Positions 9,957-21,197 of a DNA stretch of 43,328 bases are shown here, piece by piece. The stretch comes from Chara braunii. Lineage: Eukaryota; Streptophyta; Charophyceae; Charales; Characeae. The stretch's first letter is position 1; every line of letters begins with the position of its first letter. Under the pieces are notes generated by a model, which saw only the letters and a list, made by a program, of their open reading frames with translations, was not told the origin of the DNA and searched no databases. The stretch covers positions 28,597-71,924 of the forward strand of contig BFEA01000542.1 in NCBI GenBank assembly GCA_003427395.1, given 5' to 3'. The position numbers were made by a program, and so were the translations under genes.

Positions 9957-11580
9957 CCTGTTCTACCCCTGTGCCCACTGTCTCCTTCTTACGGCTCTGC
10001 AACCTTTCGGACCGGCCAGCCTTCAGCAGCAGTATTTTGGATGCCAACAGGGCAAGCCACCGAACAGCAGTCGCCACACAGCAAGAGGCTCGCAGATTGC
10101 CAACAGCAACAGCAATCTGCAGATCGACAGCAGCTACAGACCACCACACCGATGGCGATCACGCTTAACGACGGAACATCATCCGAGACTTCGACATCTA
10201 GCAATGTCGAACCATTGCCGGTCTGTCCTGTTCAAGGATCGAATGAGTCCATCACAGACTACATTCAGCGAGTGAAGACCTATACGGGCGCACTCACCCT
10301 TACCAAGGAACGGCAAGATGCTGCCGAAGCCGAAAAACAGCGGTTGGCAGCAGAAGCTGCAGCCCAAGCCCAGCGACAAGCTGAGGCGGAGCAGTTGGCG
10401 ATCGACAAGCTCAACGCCGACAGTGCCAACCTTCTGATGTCTCAACACGATCAGTGGGCCACTGTGCTCAACGGGATGCGTTATGTCCCCGTAGCAGGCG
10501 CCGAGCCCACGACAGTACAATAGGAAAGGCAAAACCTGGCAGACATTTTATTATGCACAATGCTCGCAGTTATTTGGAACAACACCATGGGACACCTTCA
10601 TTCCAGGTCTACAAGGCAGCTGCAGCACGATCTTAACCATAACGTGAAGACGCTTGCAGCAGCCATGAAGGTCGCGGACTCCCAGCTGTAACAGATGGAC
10701 AACCGCATTGCTGCTATGGAGGCAAGACCCTCCCAAGCAGCGCCAGGCTGCACGACAGACACGGCGAAACAGGTCGGCGAGCGTATCGACCATGTCGTTA
10801 GTCTAATAGGCGAACTAGGTGACTTCACCAGTCCGGCCACGATCAGCAGCACGGTGGCCGTCATCAAGACGGACATCACCAAACTGCAGTCGCAACCGAC
10901 AGCAGCCGCGAAGGTATAAAAGATGCCACTCTTCAACATCAGCAAGTCCGATGACTACAACAAGACCGACGCTTTGAGATGGTGGCAAGCCTTCCTCGAC
11001 GAAGCGTCCTACCACAAGGTCCCAACCGAGGACATGATGAAGGCGTTATACCTCCAACTCATTGGAGGTGCGCAGGCGTGGATGAACCACCTCGCGGTTA
11101 ACAAGGAAACCACTATCGTCGAGCTACACAAACACCTCACGTGGAAGGATTTTGAGCAGCTCTGGAACACCCGTTTTACGGTCCGAAATGTTGTGAAGGC
11201 GGCCATGAACGAGGTCTACACTTGCTCACAAGGGAGCATGCCAACTCGAGACTGGACGATCAAGTGGCAGAAGATAGTGGCCACGCCAGGCTTCAATTTG
11301 AGTTTCCCAAACCAACGATCCGAGTTTTTCTCGCGATCATGCGCAGGACTGCGAATGGCACTTGGCAACGAGTATGATTATGCCTCATTCCAAGCTATCC
11401 TGGATCGTGCGAACCTGGTCATCCAAATGGACGACAATGTCGCTTATGAGAAGCAGTCCCAGCCGCACTATGTGGCTAAGCAAGGCTATCAACGACCGCA
11501 CATAACAATGTCGTGATTTCTGATGAATAAGTCGATCTCCACGCTGCAGCAGCATACTCGAGTGATGGAGGAACTGTCGC
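9957..11580 (+). pseudogene. Gag of an LTR retrotransposon (Ty3/gypsy-like), broken by four in-frame stops
   Basis: This is the structural capsid protein of the plus-strand LTR element. One frame runs through the whole region, interrupted by TAG 10521-10523, TAA 10689-10691, TAA 10917-10919 and TGA 11514-11516. All four fit C-to-T changes of CAG, CAA, CAA and CGA. The N-terminal part is Gln-rich, then has an Ala/Glu-rich coiled-coil-like segment (10300-10420). From 10923 a retrotransposon-gag core follows, with KTDALRWWQAFLDEASYHK, MKALYLQLIGGAQAWMNHL and WKDFEQLWNTRFTVRN, typical of capsid-like Gag domains of plant Ty3/gypsy elements. The first clear ATG in frame is at 10041, but the frame is open from 9957. 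A frameshift near 11580 leads into the zinc-knuckle part. Confidence 0.85.
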
Positions 11581-12150
11581 AGCGCTCCCGCCGAAGCGCC
11601 CCAAGAGAGTTCGAAAGAAACCGGCGACACAAGCGACGACAACGATGGAAACTGTGCAGCAACCATGGACGGCATACAACACAACCAAGGAGGTATCTGA
11701 CTTACGTCAACGGTACGGATATTACCTATGGTGCAATAGTGTTACCCACACTACCGCACAATGCCCGGACAAGGGCAAGGCACGCGTACCCCGTCCAGCT
11801 AACTCGGGAAACTGAGTTACGCAAGGAGAGGGGCGACGCCTCTCCTCACTCCACCGGAACCGGTTGCCTTGCTAGCAACCGATATCACTACCGGGGAGCA
11901 TGTGTTAGTCGCCGATTCTCGTGCTACGTACGAGGATTACGCCGCCCAGCTAGTACCAACATTAGACCAGTCTAGCCACGTGCATTTAGATAGTGTATGC
12001 GCAGCCTGTACACAGTCGGCAAGTGATCCGGTCAGCTCACCACTGATTTCCAAGGACTCGACGGCGTGGTCAAGACTTGAGGAGCTTGACCCGCTCACGA
12101 GAGAGGACTTCGCTTGGATGCCTCTACCCTCAACCGGAACCTCGCTGGGA
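11581..12150 (+). pseudogene. Gag C-terminus with a mutated zinc knuckle, truncated
   Basis: After a frameshift near 11580, a basic segment (PKRPKRVRKKPATQ) leads to a CCHC-type knuckle at about 11729-11770, read as YLWCNSVTHTTAQC. The second Cys, His and third Cys have the standard spacing (C-x4-H-x4-C). The first Cys position is Tyr (TAC, one transition from TGC). A stop near 11811 and another frame change follow. The next open segment (TYEDYAAQLVPTLDQ ... LTREDFAWMPLPS) is open to about 12150. No protease or reverse transcriptase follows, because the element ends against an opposite-strand element. The assignment of the last part to Gag or the Gag-Pol junction is inferred from position. 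Confidence 0.65.
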
Positions 12151-12169
12151 ACCCTGCTTAAGCCCTCCC

Positions 12170-12890
12170 CTAAAAAAAGCCGACTTGTCGTTCGGGCCTG
12201 GGCCATCGCAGGGTCTCCCCTCCTTCCTGGGATCCGATATATCAACTCCACCTCTCCCACCTGAGGGCTTTCTAGGACCTGTTCTCTCAACGTCTTTATG
12301 GCCTCAGGGTCCGCCATATCATGCGCCGCCACCACCTCCGTTGCCTTATTTACATCATTAAGGCTCAAGGACAGCACCTCGCCTGCTCCTTCCCCCTCCT
12401 GTTCCTCCCGGAGTCTCCACCGCACGTACTCCGACTCCTCGAAGCTAAAGGAGTCGAGGTTGAGCCTATTCCTCGCACTTCCGGGCCCTGTGTTTCGGCA
12501 CTTGATGATTTCGTAGTTTCCGCAAGCCGGATCAGATAGGGCCGGGATCATCGTCCCCTTATGCCTGTTGAAGACCAAGGTCTCCGTCCGGCAGAGGAAC
12601 GACCTCCCCAGAAGAATAGGGTGGTCGACGTCAGGCATGACGAAAAAGCACGTTCGCGCCCTTACTCTCCCAATCTCCACCATCACATTAGACGCGGTGC
12701 CACAAAAAATGGCCTTACAGTTGGCGCAATGCAACACGCCATGGTCCGAATGGTCGACCTCCAACCCCAACATGGTCGCGTCCCGCTCCCGGATGATGTT
12801 CATCTCCGCGCCCGTGTCCACCATTGCGATGCTCGGCTGGTCCCTCACATGCCACACATTTCCAATCCATCCTGGTGCCTGCCTCTGTCC
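12170..12890 (-). pseudogene. Retropepsin-like aspartic protease region of a second LTR element
   Basis: The minus strand encodes an aspartic protease. It has the catalytic triplet DTG at 12810-12818 within SIAMVDTGAEMNIIRE, and further on the second motif PILLGRSFL, which fits the hydrophobic-hydrophobic-Gly flap-support motif. Retropepsins of this type process Gag-Pol in Ty3/gypsy elements. It follows the Gag frame of the same element after a shift of one base around 12880-12900. An acidic region (EEQEGEGAGEVLSLSL) follows the protease. Reverse transcriptase is missing because the element stops at the junction near 12150-12175. The frame shown stays open to 11937, but its last part probably reads the plus-strand Gag element backwards. 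Confidence 0.8.
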
Positions 12891-14343
12891 ACTCCATCTC
12901 CCTAGGCAGAATTGAGCTCAGGTGGACATTGGGCACTAATCTTCGCGAGAGCCGCCCTTTTAGGTCACCACGGAGCCTTGGTGCCGAGGCCAAAATGTCA
13001 TTTAGATTCATCAAATCGTTATGGCCTTCCAGGAGCTTGTCCACCATTCGCTCCACGTCAAAGCCTTCCTCCAGTCGGACTGCGTACTTTTTCCTCTTTG
13101 GCACGCCATCATGCAGGCTCGGCTCTGCCCCTCTCTGAGCCCCTCTCTTCTTGGCCCTCTGTTCTGCCCTCCGGTCCTCCTCCTGCCGGAGCCTCTCGTC
13201 CTCTTCGTCATCACCCTCATCTTCCTCTTCTTGAACCTCTACCACTTCCTTCCTTCGTTCGGGTTCAGGGTCCTTTTGAGGGGGCGCCCGACTAGGTGCC
13301 TGGCTAGGCTCCTTACTGGTGGTAGCCTTACTTTGGCCCCTAGTCTGCGCGGCCTGTGGTACCCTTCCATGCGACGTAGGGGGTCTGAAGGTCATCCCTG
13401 ACCTAGGACCTGTCCCAGCCGTAGCCACACTTGGACACCCTTGCGGTCCTGACGATGACTCCGGGCCGGACCCATAGAGCATTACCTCAGGAAGGTTCAG
13501 TTCCCATTCCCGGGCCTTTTCACACATAGCCCTTAATCGATCCTGATACCTGCCGCCCTTTGCAAGCAGGTCCTCCGTGCTCTCCAGGATGGTCGAGGCT
13601 GACTCTCTCACCACTTCCTGCGCCTCATCGTCAGACTCCACAACTATGGGCTCCTCCTTTATAGTCCCCGCCTTCAACCGCTGAGTTACTTCCTCATTTT
13701 CATCCACAATCTCCTCGACTCTTACGCCGGGGTCTTGCCTTTCCTACCATATCCTAAGCATTGCTGGGGCTGCTGGAGGCCCGGCCGCTGCCCGCCTGAG
13801 GGCTTCCTGCCTGATTCCTCCCGGGGTCTGGGGGTCAATGTGCGTTCCCCATCGATCGTATATATCCCCGTCCATACAGGTGGAGATTAATCCTGCCTTT
13901 TCGTCGTCCCGCCGCTGTTGGCAGAATCGTACGGTGTAGCCCACCTCGCCACAGTGCCAACAAGTTGCGTTCCGCCAGTCGAAGCGGGGTCTCCCGTACC
14001 CTTGGCCCCCTCCCTGGCCGCCTTGGCCACCTTGGTCCTGACCCCCTTGACCATTCCAGCCTCCTCCACGGTCTCCACCATTTCCTCCTCGCCCCCGGCC
14101 GCCCCCTCCTCTACCTCCTTGGCCCCGGCCCCCATTGCCCTGCCCGCCTTGTCCTAGGCCTCCTCCCCCGGCCACGCTGGCTTGTGAGGCCTGCTGGGAG
14201 GGCGGCGGTTGAGCCACGGGCTGGCTTAGAGTCTCCGGGTAGCTCGGGGGGCCCATACTTGCGGATGGGCCTGAATAGGGGACCATGTGCCCCGCGTGGG
14301 CCTGACTCCCCCGGGGCTCGACAACCCTGACCACAATTACCAA
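12860..14343 (-). pseudogene. Gag with glycine-rich region and altered zinc knuckle (minus-strand LTR element)
   Basis: One minus-strand frame spans this region with a single in-frame stop, TAG at 13744-13746, consistent with CAG (Gln) to TAG. Order from the N-terminus: a Pro/Ser/Gln-rich start, a long Gly-rich stretch (about 14190-13990), then a knuckle at 13921-13962 reading CWHCGEVGYTVRFC. The canonical His is replaced by Tyr (TAC from CAC). After the stop come an acidic part (EEPIVVESDDEAQEVV), a Lys/Glu/Arg-rich charged segment (about 13250-13060) and VERMVDKLLEGHNDLMNLND. The N-terminal capsid core is not seen upstream of 14343, so the element is truncated at both ends. It is a different lineage from the plus-strand Gag. 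Confidence 0.75.
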
Positions 14344-14450
14344 GTACGGTTTGGTTTTGTTCCTGGCATACGAGGCGTATTACGAGGCACATTGACAACT
14401 AGCAACTGGGTTTTACAACTAACCACAGTTACCAAGTACAATCTGCTTTT
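14329..14450. repeat. Short direct repeat, 92-bp offset
   Basis: ACCACAATTACCAAGTAC at 14330 recurs as ACCACAGTTACCAAGTAC at 14422, with partial similarity around both. The repeat lies just upstream, in minus-strand sense, of the minus-strand Gag. Confidence 0.7.
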
Positions 14451-15150
14451 GTTCTATGGACCGCACGGTCTGTCACTTTATCACATGTTGTATTGCTAAC
14501 AGTGGTAACCAAGCACTAGAGTGGAAGGGGACATCCAAAGCACATCATACTTTGAGGGATGCCACACCCGCTTCCCGAGACTGTAAAGGAAGCGAGGCCC
14601 ATTCTCAAAACGGGTTGTTTGTCGAGGGGCCGGCGTGTTTGCGGTGGATTGGCAGCGTGTGCTATGTAAACGCAAAGACTATGCAATTCTGTTAGTAAAA
14701 AATAATTAAAATACAAACATGTAAAACACAAACATGTAAAACACAAACTCCAAATGCATGCGAGGAATGATAGAAGACACAGAGAAGAAACAAAAAGACG
14801 TAGGACGGACCGTGGATCGACTTGAGTGCAGTGAACACGGACAGGCATACATGTCCCACATTTCGACCATTTATATGACTTTGTATGTTAGATTCACATA
14901 TCCACGGTTACGTTTCTCCTTATGTCACTCCGGTGTAAAACTTAACGTCGTCTATTGTATGTCTGACATTGAGGATGATTCACCCTATATTTTAATTGTC
15001 AAGTCTCAGTGCTCAATTTACACGCAAGAGTCAGGGACAATGCAGGCATCCAATGGACAACAACCTATTGCGGATTATCTATTATCTGGTCAGTGTGAAT
15101 ATCACACACAACAAACCTCCACAAATAAAGGAAAAACCTAGGGCGATTTT
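14451..15150. other. Unassigned stretch
   Basis: No gene is recognised. The sequence is AT-rich near 14690-14760 with a repeated ACAAACATGTAAAACACAAAC-like phrase. Nothing supports a coding function for the short frames. Confidence 0.4.
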
Positions 15151-15153
15151 CCT

Positions 15154-15198
15154 GGCGCCCGGGTGCCAAATTCTTGATCGGAATGGCACCCGGGCGCC
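15154..15198. repeat. Perfect 15-bp inverted repeat with 15-base loop
   Basis: GGCGCCCGGGTGCCA (15154-15168) is the exact reverse complement of TGGCACCCGGGCGCC (15184-15198). The very GC-rich arms would form a strong hairpin in DNA or RNA. Confidence 0.95.
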
Positions 15199-15582
15199 TG
15201 GCCGGCCAGGACCTCCGGTCGGGCCTCCGGGCCAGTTTTGCGCAAGGCCCAAAAAAAAACTTTTCGGGGCCTGGGGGGTGCTCTGGGGGTTCTTCAGGCC
15301 AGTACCATCGGGAAAAAAACATTTCCGCCTTGTACAGACCTGAAAAGTGGCCTGCCCGCGTCGCCGAGATTTGGTCGTCGATCTCGAAGATCGACGGCTG
15401 GATTTCGCAGATTTTCAAACTAGTTTGCCTGCGCGTTTTCGCGCCGGCGTAAAAACGTGTGGGCAAACGAGTTCCCATACGGAGTCCACCATCGGAGCCC
15501 GCACGACGACGACGAAGCCCCAAAAACCCCTTGCCGTTGCCCCGGGAGCTCGCCGCCATCGCCCGCCGACCAGTCCTCGGCC

Positions 15583-15583
<1 letters not shown>

Positions 15584-15676
<93 letters not shown>
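15584..15676. repeat. (GT)n followed by (GA)n microsatellite
   Basis: A GT run of about 20 units passes directly into a GA run with one AA interruption. Open frames here consist of Cys-Val and Arg-Glu repeats and are artefacts of the repeat. Confidence 0.95.
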
Positions 15677-15678
15677 CA

Positions 15679-16367
15679 ACCCTCTCTCTCCTCTTCTTCT
15701 TCTTCCTCTTGTTCTCGTCCAGCCGCCCATCGCCCCGGACATCGCCCCGCCACCCGCAATCTTCTTCGTCTTCTTCTTCTTCTTCTTCTTCTTCTTCTTC
15801 TTCTTCTTCTTCTTCTTCTTCTTCTTCTTCTTCCTCTTCGTCTTCGTCTTCCCCCCCNNNNNNNNCGCCGCGACGGCGCCCCGCCACTCGAACTCTTCTT
15901 CTTTTTCTTCTTCTTCTTCTTCTTCTTCTTCTTCTTCTTCTTCTTCTTCTCTCCTCCTCCTCCTTTCTCTTCTTTTACTACCCCTTCTCCCCCCACCTTT
16001 ATCTTCTTCCCCCACCTTTGTTGTTATTCGTCTTCTTCCCCTCCTCCCCCACTCGTTGTTCTCTCGTCGTCTTCTTCGTCTCCGTCAGGTAGGTACCGCG
16101 AAACACGACACGAAAAAAAAAAAAAAAAAACGTATTCCTCCTCTTCCTCCTCCTCAGCTCATCATCATCTTCTTCTTCTTCTTCTTCTTCTTCTTCTTCT
16201 TCTGCTTCTTCTTCTTCTTCTTCTTCTTCTCTCCTCCTTCTCCCCTTCTCGCCTTCTTCTTCTCCACCTCATCCCCCTATGATTTTGTTCTTCTTCCTCC
16301 ACCTTTTTTCATCGTCTTTTTCATCCCCTCCCCCCCCTGTCGTTGTTTTCGCCGGTTTTCTTTTTCT

Positions 16368-16398
<31 letters not shown>

Positions 16399-16467
16399 TT
16401 TCTTCTTCTTCTTCTTCTTCTTCTTTCCTCCTCCTCCACTCCTCTTCTTCCTCTCCCCCTCATTAGT
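15679..16467. repeat. Clustered (TTC)n triplet repeats, polypyrimidine on the plus strand
   Basis: Pure TTC/CTT runs occur at about 15766-15833, 15897-15949, 16168-16230 and 16360-16428, embedded in C/T-rich sequence with an A run near 16112. The complementary strand is (GAA)n, a sequence type known to form triplex DNA and to expand. Long open frames on both strands through this block are Ser/Leu/Phe or Glu/Lys/Arg repeats and are not genes. Confidence 0.95.
15858..15865. other. Run of eight Ns (unresolved bases)
   Basis: Eight undetermined bases lie between two TTC-repeat tracts. The local sequence and the true repeat length on each side should be treated as unreliable. Confidence 1.
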
Positions 16468-16856
16468 AGCAGATCCAAAACCAGTAGCAGCACATCCAAC
16501 AACAACAGCAACATACAACACCCTTACCCGCACCCCCCACCCATGAAACCCCCCAGGCCCGAATTTGCCCCCCCTAAAAAAAGACCCAGGATTTGGGGTC
16601 TACAGACTGAGCACGGAACAACACCGCGGAAAAAAATACATATGTATATATTTTTGGGCCCTTTTTTTCGACGACTAGGATACCCGGGCGTGGGACCGGT
16701 CTGGTCGTGATGACTGGGTGACCGGCCGGTCAGGGGAATCTTCCTAAGGAAAGACCTTCATGTGGAGGCGTATTCTCCTCACAAATTCTACCGAAGAGGA
16801 CTGAGGCCGTTTAGTTTGTTATGACTCATTTTTTACGATAGTAATCTAAACACTAT
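16468..16856. other. Unassigned stretch
   Basis: No gene is seen. An inverted repeat CGATAG/CTATCG (near 16836-16858) lies just before repeat copy B. Confidence 0.4.
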
Positions 16857-19152
16857 CGGTGCGAATACCCTTACAAGGGTATCCGCCCTGGTTTTCGCAA
16901 GCGACAAAAAATAGCTTTGGTTTAAAGATTAAGTATCCCGCTCGAGGCGCGACTGTGTCTGTAATTTACGTTGACTAGATGGTTGACTAGAGTAGAGAGT
17001 GTGTGGGCGCGCAGGTTTAAGGCGCACGTGATCTTCTTAATTTTGATTGATGATTGTCAAAAAGTCGCCATAGCTGCCGCCCAGATTTTTGCCTCTAATT
17101 AAATTAGGATTAAAAAGATTGTCTCTGGATTGGTGCACTTGGCTGTAACTTGTGCTTACGTGCGGAGGACGATGTTGACGGCGGCATGATTCGGTATAGT
17201 CGCGCAGTGGACGCAAGAGGTTGACGACCGTGAGTTTTGTTGATAAGTCGATCTGTGGTTTTGGAATATTTCATTAAATCCGCGCGTCTCGCAGTACCAG
17301 TGTATATAGGTGTCCGTCAACACTAGACTCAACCTTGGGCCTAACATTATGGGTTACAGCGTCGGACTTTCATCAGAGAGATCTAGGGATCGAGACCGAG
17401 CGACGACGACGCGGGGATGTCAGAGTAGCGCGACGGGTTGAGGGCCCGACAGGGCTATTCCCCTTGGTTTTGCCGTCGGCAACGTCAAAACGGTGCTAGT
17501 GTTTTCCTTTTCCTTCGTCCATCGTCTTTGCGCGGTTAAAAGTTGCTAAGTATTTTATTATCTATTGTAGTACTGTTTTTATGGTCCAGCGTTCTTTGAC
17601 TTGGACGCGACGCCGGGTTTAGTGGTCGTCACGGGGGTCGAGGACCTTGAGCACGCGCTTCTCTTTCATTGACCTGGGGGTTCCTTGCGTATTCGGGATG
17701 CTGGTGAAGGTCCTCTCACTATCTTGGAGTATGGGCCAGGGAGTCCGATGTGCATGCAAGCTAGTGAGTGGTTGAGTGTCTGCGTGCCCGTTGAGACACG
17801 AAAGATCGCGGGGCATGCATGGGGGCGGGCCGCAGATTGAAAGGGCCAGCCGCATGAAGCTCTTCTCCCACTACGGTCTTCAAAGTTCTCATTTGAGTAT
17901 CTGTTGTTGCTGCTAAGGGGCCATACCGGGGCCAGTTCATCAAGGCCCATGCTTCAAGCTAGACCTTGCAGCAGGCCGCACCCTCAGCTCCGCGGCTAGC
18001 TGTATGAGTGGGAGCTTGGCCGTTGAGGGTCCGAGGTGGCGGTGAGCTCCGCCTGAGCTAAGCAGAATGGGGGAGGTTATGGCGGCAGCCTGCTAGGCAA
18101 TGACGAATTGGGTGTAGGGGCGAAAGACTAATCGACCCATTTAGTAGTAGTCGTTCGGAGGTCCTCCTACGATCGCAAAATCGGTTGGGCATATCGACTA
18201 AGTCGAGCGTCGTCGGACCGCTGCCTGCTGAAGGTTGTGTTGGTAGCGGGAGGAGATGAGGAGCCGGGGCCGCAAAGGCAGCGAAGAAAGAACTGAATCC
18301 GAGCGCGAACATGCGCTGGATGCACGCACGACAAGGGCGGAGATGGCGACGGAGATGAAGGGGAAGCGGGGGTTGAAATCGTCCATCTCACTCGATCCTT
18401 AATGGATTCGGGCAGGGAAAGATGCGAATTTGGGGTTTGTGGGTCGGGTGAGTGTGATGGTAATGTTAGTTTTAGTGATAAGTTATTAGGATTAGGGGTT
18501 GATAGAGAAGGTGGTGCGTGAAGGCGGAGAAGTAGTGGTGGCGGATTGAAGATTGGATCGTTTACTCAATTCATAGTGGAATCGAGCAAACCGAGATGTA
18601 AAGTAAAAGTTATAGAGTCGGGCGAATCTGCTTTTGAGGTTAGTTCTGTCAAAAGGTTAGTAGGTAGGGAGTTAGTGAGAATATGGAGGGCGCGAAAGTG
18701 GTTGAGAAAATGACTATGTTGAGGAGGAAATCTGACAACTCACCTGATTCTTAACAGATTCAGGCGCAGAGAGATATGGCTTGGGGGCTCTTTGGTAAGG
18801 CGAAACGGACTACGGGTTTGGTTTTTTATGTTAGTAAGTAGGATTCGAGGTATGACAGATACGGGCTACGCGAAGGAAGGGGAGAAAAGCGTCGCGAGTA
18901 GCAATGCATACTTTCGTGTTTTAGTGGGAGAATCATTTTGATTTGCTTATAGTGGGAAAATGGGGCTCTTGCCTGCCTTGGGTCTGACATGATTGATTGC
19001 ATTAAGGGCATTTATAGAAAAAAGCTATAGAGAGGGGAGTTTGATAGCGGAAGGTGAGAACACTTACCTCAACATAGTCGCGTCCGTTTTTTCCTGCTGA
19101 TGGGTGACTGGAGGTCTACCGCTTAGTCGATGCACTGTTTTGTTTTGAAATA

Positions 19153-19156
<4 letters not shown>

Positions 19157-19212
<56 letters not shown>

Positions 19213-19238
19213 AGAGAGAGAGCGAGAGAGAGAGAGAT
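19157..19238. repeat. (GA)n microsatellite
   Basis: This is a GA run with short AAAA and GC interruptions, inside repeat copy B. Confidence 0.95.
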
Positions 19239-20576
19239 TACCTCAAAGATGATCCGACCGTGAGGGAAGAACCACGAGTCGAGTTGGGTCTTCTCACTCT
19301 AAAGTGCCTGTATTGACCTGTGAACTATAAGAAAGGCGGGTTGAGCCAGTTTGTAGCCGCTGCCTTCCTTACGGGGCAGCTGACGCTGGTTGAGTGATAG
19401 GACTGGTGAAGCGAGACGAAGCGGAGGTGGACTGTGGACAGTGGACTGCGGACTGTGGACGAAGGACTGCAGGCTTAACCACTGGTCGGGGTCGCTAACG
19501 TTCGTTTCATACTAAGTAACAAAAAATGAGGGACGAAGTTGCAAACTTACTGCAACAAGGAGAGTGAAGAGAGGTTGAAGGCGACCTGTAAAACGGCGTG
19601 ATGTTTTCTCAGTACATGAAACGATGGTGGAGAGAGCTGGCCGACTGTGTACCTGAAGGCTGGCCGACATACTCTACGGTCTGTTGAACCAGAGGATTGC
19701 GAGAGGGCTGCGAGCTGAAGATTGGTTTATTGGCTGGTGCGCTGCCCACCATACTGATCGAAGGAATGCGAGTCCAGCCGCAAGCTGGAAGCTTATTAAA
19801 ACTTGGTAAAGGTTGCATAACCGGTATCAGCGGGCAGCTCTGTGGTTGCATGACTAGTCAAGCCATGCCACCATTTCACTATGGCGAAAGAGAAAGTTGT
19901 TGGTTCTGACTCGCAACCAACACTTTAAGCTGTGACCACTGCATTTTGGTTCACGAACCTTGCGACATGACTAGGTCCTTTGAAAGAGGGTCAGTGTTGC
20001 GATTAGAGGTCGTTAGGGGGTTAACGTTTGACTGTTGAGCTTCAGTTCGTCAAGCTGCCGCGATTTGACCATCATTGCGGGGCCCTCAGGCGCGTCAAGG
20101 TAACAAGGCCCTCTCACGCGAGTATGAGTGCAACCCTCTTGGATCTGAGAGCCTCAAACCTATCTCTTTCTGCCCTTCTAACTCTAAGTCTAGTCTGTGG
20201 TTCTGAGAGGAAGGCGAAAGGCGGGATCGCAACATGTAGGACCGCAGCCAGACTTTGTGGGGAGTCCACCCACCGATTGCGGGAGCTCTGCCGGAACCTA
20301 GACGAGGTTCTGGAGGCAGGGAACCATCAAGTATATCTTTTTCTGTCTATATGACCCCACTATGCCCCTGTTTGACTATTTCCTTTTAGTTTGACTGGTT
20401 GTATGCATGTGTTCCCCTATGATTTTGCTTTCTTTTAGGATTTAATCAGACTAAATGAAATAAATGTGTGCGTGAAGATTAAGTTTCTCTTTGTTTTGAC
20501 TGAAAGCAGACTAAGGGATGAACTGGGGGAAGGTGGGAGGAAGACAGTTTGCATGCGTTTGACCGGGTCAACCAAG

Positions 20577-21197
20577 GACTGGGCATTGTTTCTAAGCTGA
20601 ATGACCCAGGATTATGTTTGTTTGGTTGTTTTCTAAAGGGCCAAGCATTGTTTTTAAGTTGAATGGTCTGGTTGTTGTGTTTATTTTCTGAGGGCTTGCC
20701 TGATTGGAAGGGTTTAAGTTCTTGTTTTATTCTGAGGGAAAATTTTGGTCTAAGGCTAAGCATTGTTTCTAAGTTGAATGGTTTAGCCTGAAAACCACAC
20801 ACATAAGCATAAACTGAGTATAAACAGGAAATTTTTTATCTATACTTGCATATGAACCGACAATTGGACATTGTTTCTAAGCTGAATGGTCCAACGCTAA
20901 GCCATACCACTAAGAAGAAAGGAAAAAATACAAAGTATAATTGGAGGTAATCTGGGCAAGCTGAGCATTGTTTCTAAGCCGAATGGTTCAGTCCCCTGCC
21001 CATATTTGCATTTTCTTTTTGAGAACAAAGTCAGAAAATTATTAAATTTTGGATATTAAAAAGTTCAGGGCGACCAGGCATTGTTTCCAAGCCGAATCGT
21101 CTAGTCATATGCCGAAAGAACAAAGAAGTAGTAGTGCAACTTATTCGTGTGTATCTCAAGGCACACTGGACATTGTTTCCAAGTTGAATGGTCTAAC
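20577..21197 (+). repeat. Array of seven hairpins with a conserved core and changing stems
   Basis: Seven units share the core CATTGTTT(C/T)(T/C)AAG followed by GAATG (one GAATC). Core starts are 20584, 20646, 20761, 20869, 20966, 21079 and 21171, spaced 62-115 bp. CATT and AATG pair with each other, and the flanking arms extend the stem with a different sequence in each unit: CTGGG/CCCAG, GGCTAAG/TTTAGCC, TTGGAC/GTCCAA, CTGAGC/GTTCAG, GACCAGGC/GTCTAGTC (one mismatch) and TGGAC/GTCTA (one G-T pair). The second unit pairs less well. Spacers are AT-rich and not conserved. Confidence 0.85.

Noticed and set aside
15347-16710. Long open frames (up to 335 codons) through the TTC/GA region on both strands
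   Set aside because: They consist of simple-repeat amino-acid runs and span Ns; low-complexity DNA gives open frames in all phases.
20577-21197. CRISPR array
   Set aside because: The repeated core is short and palindromic with variable arms, spacing is irregular (62-115 bp), no cas genes are present and the sequence is eukaryotic.
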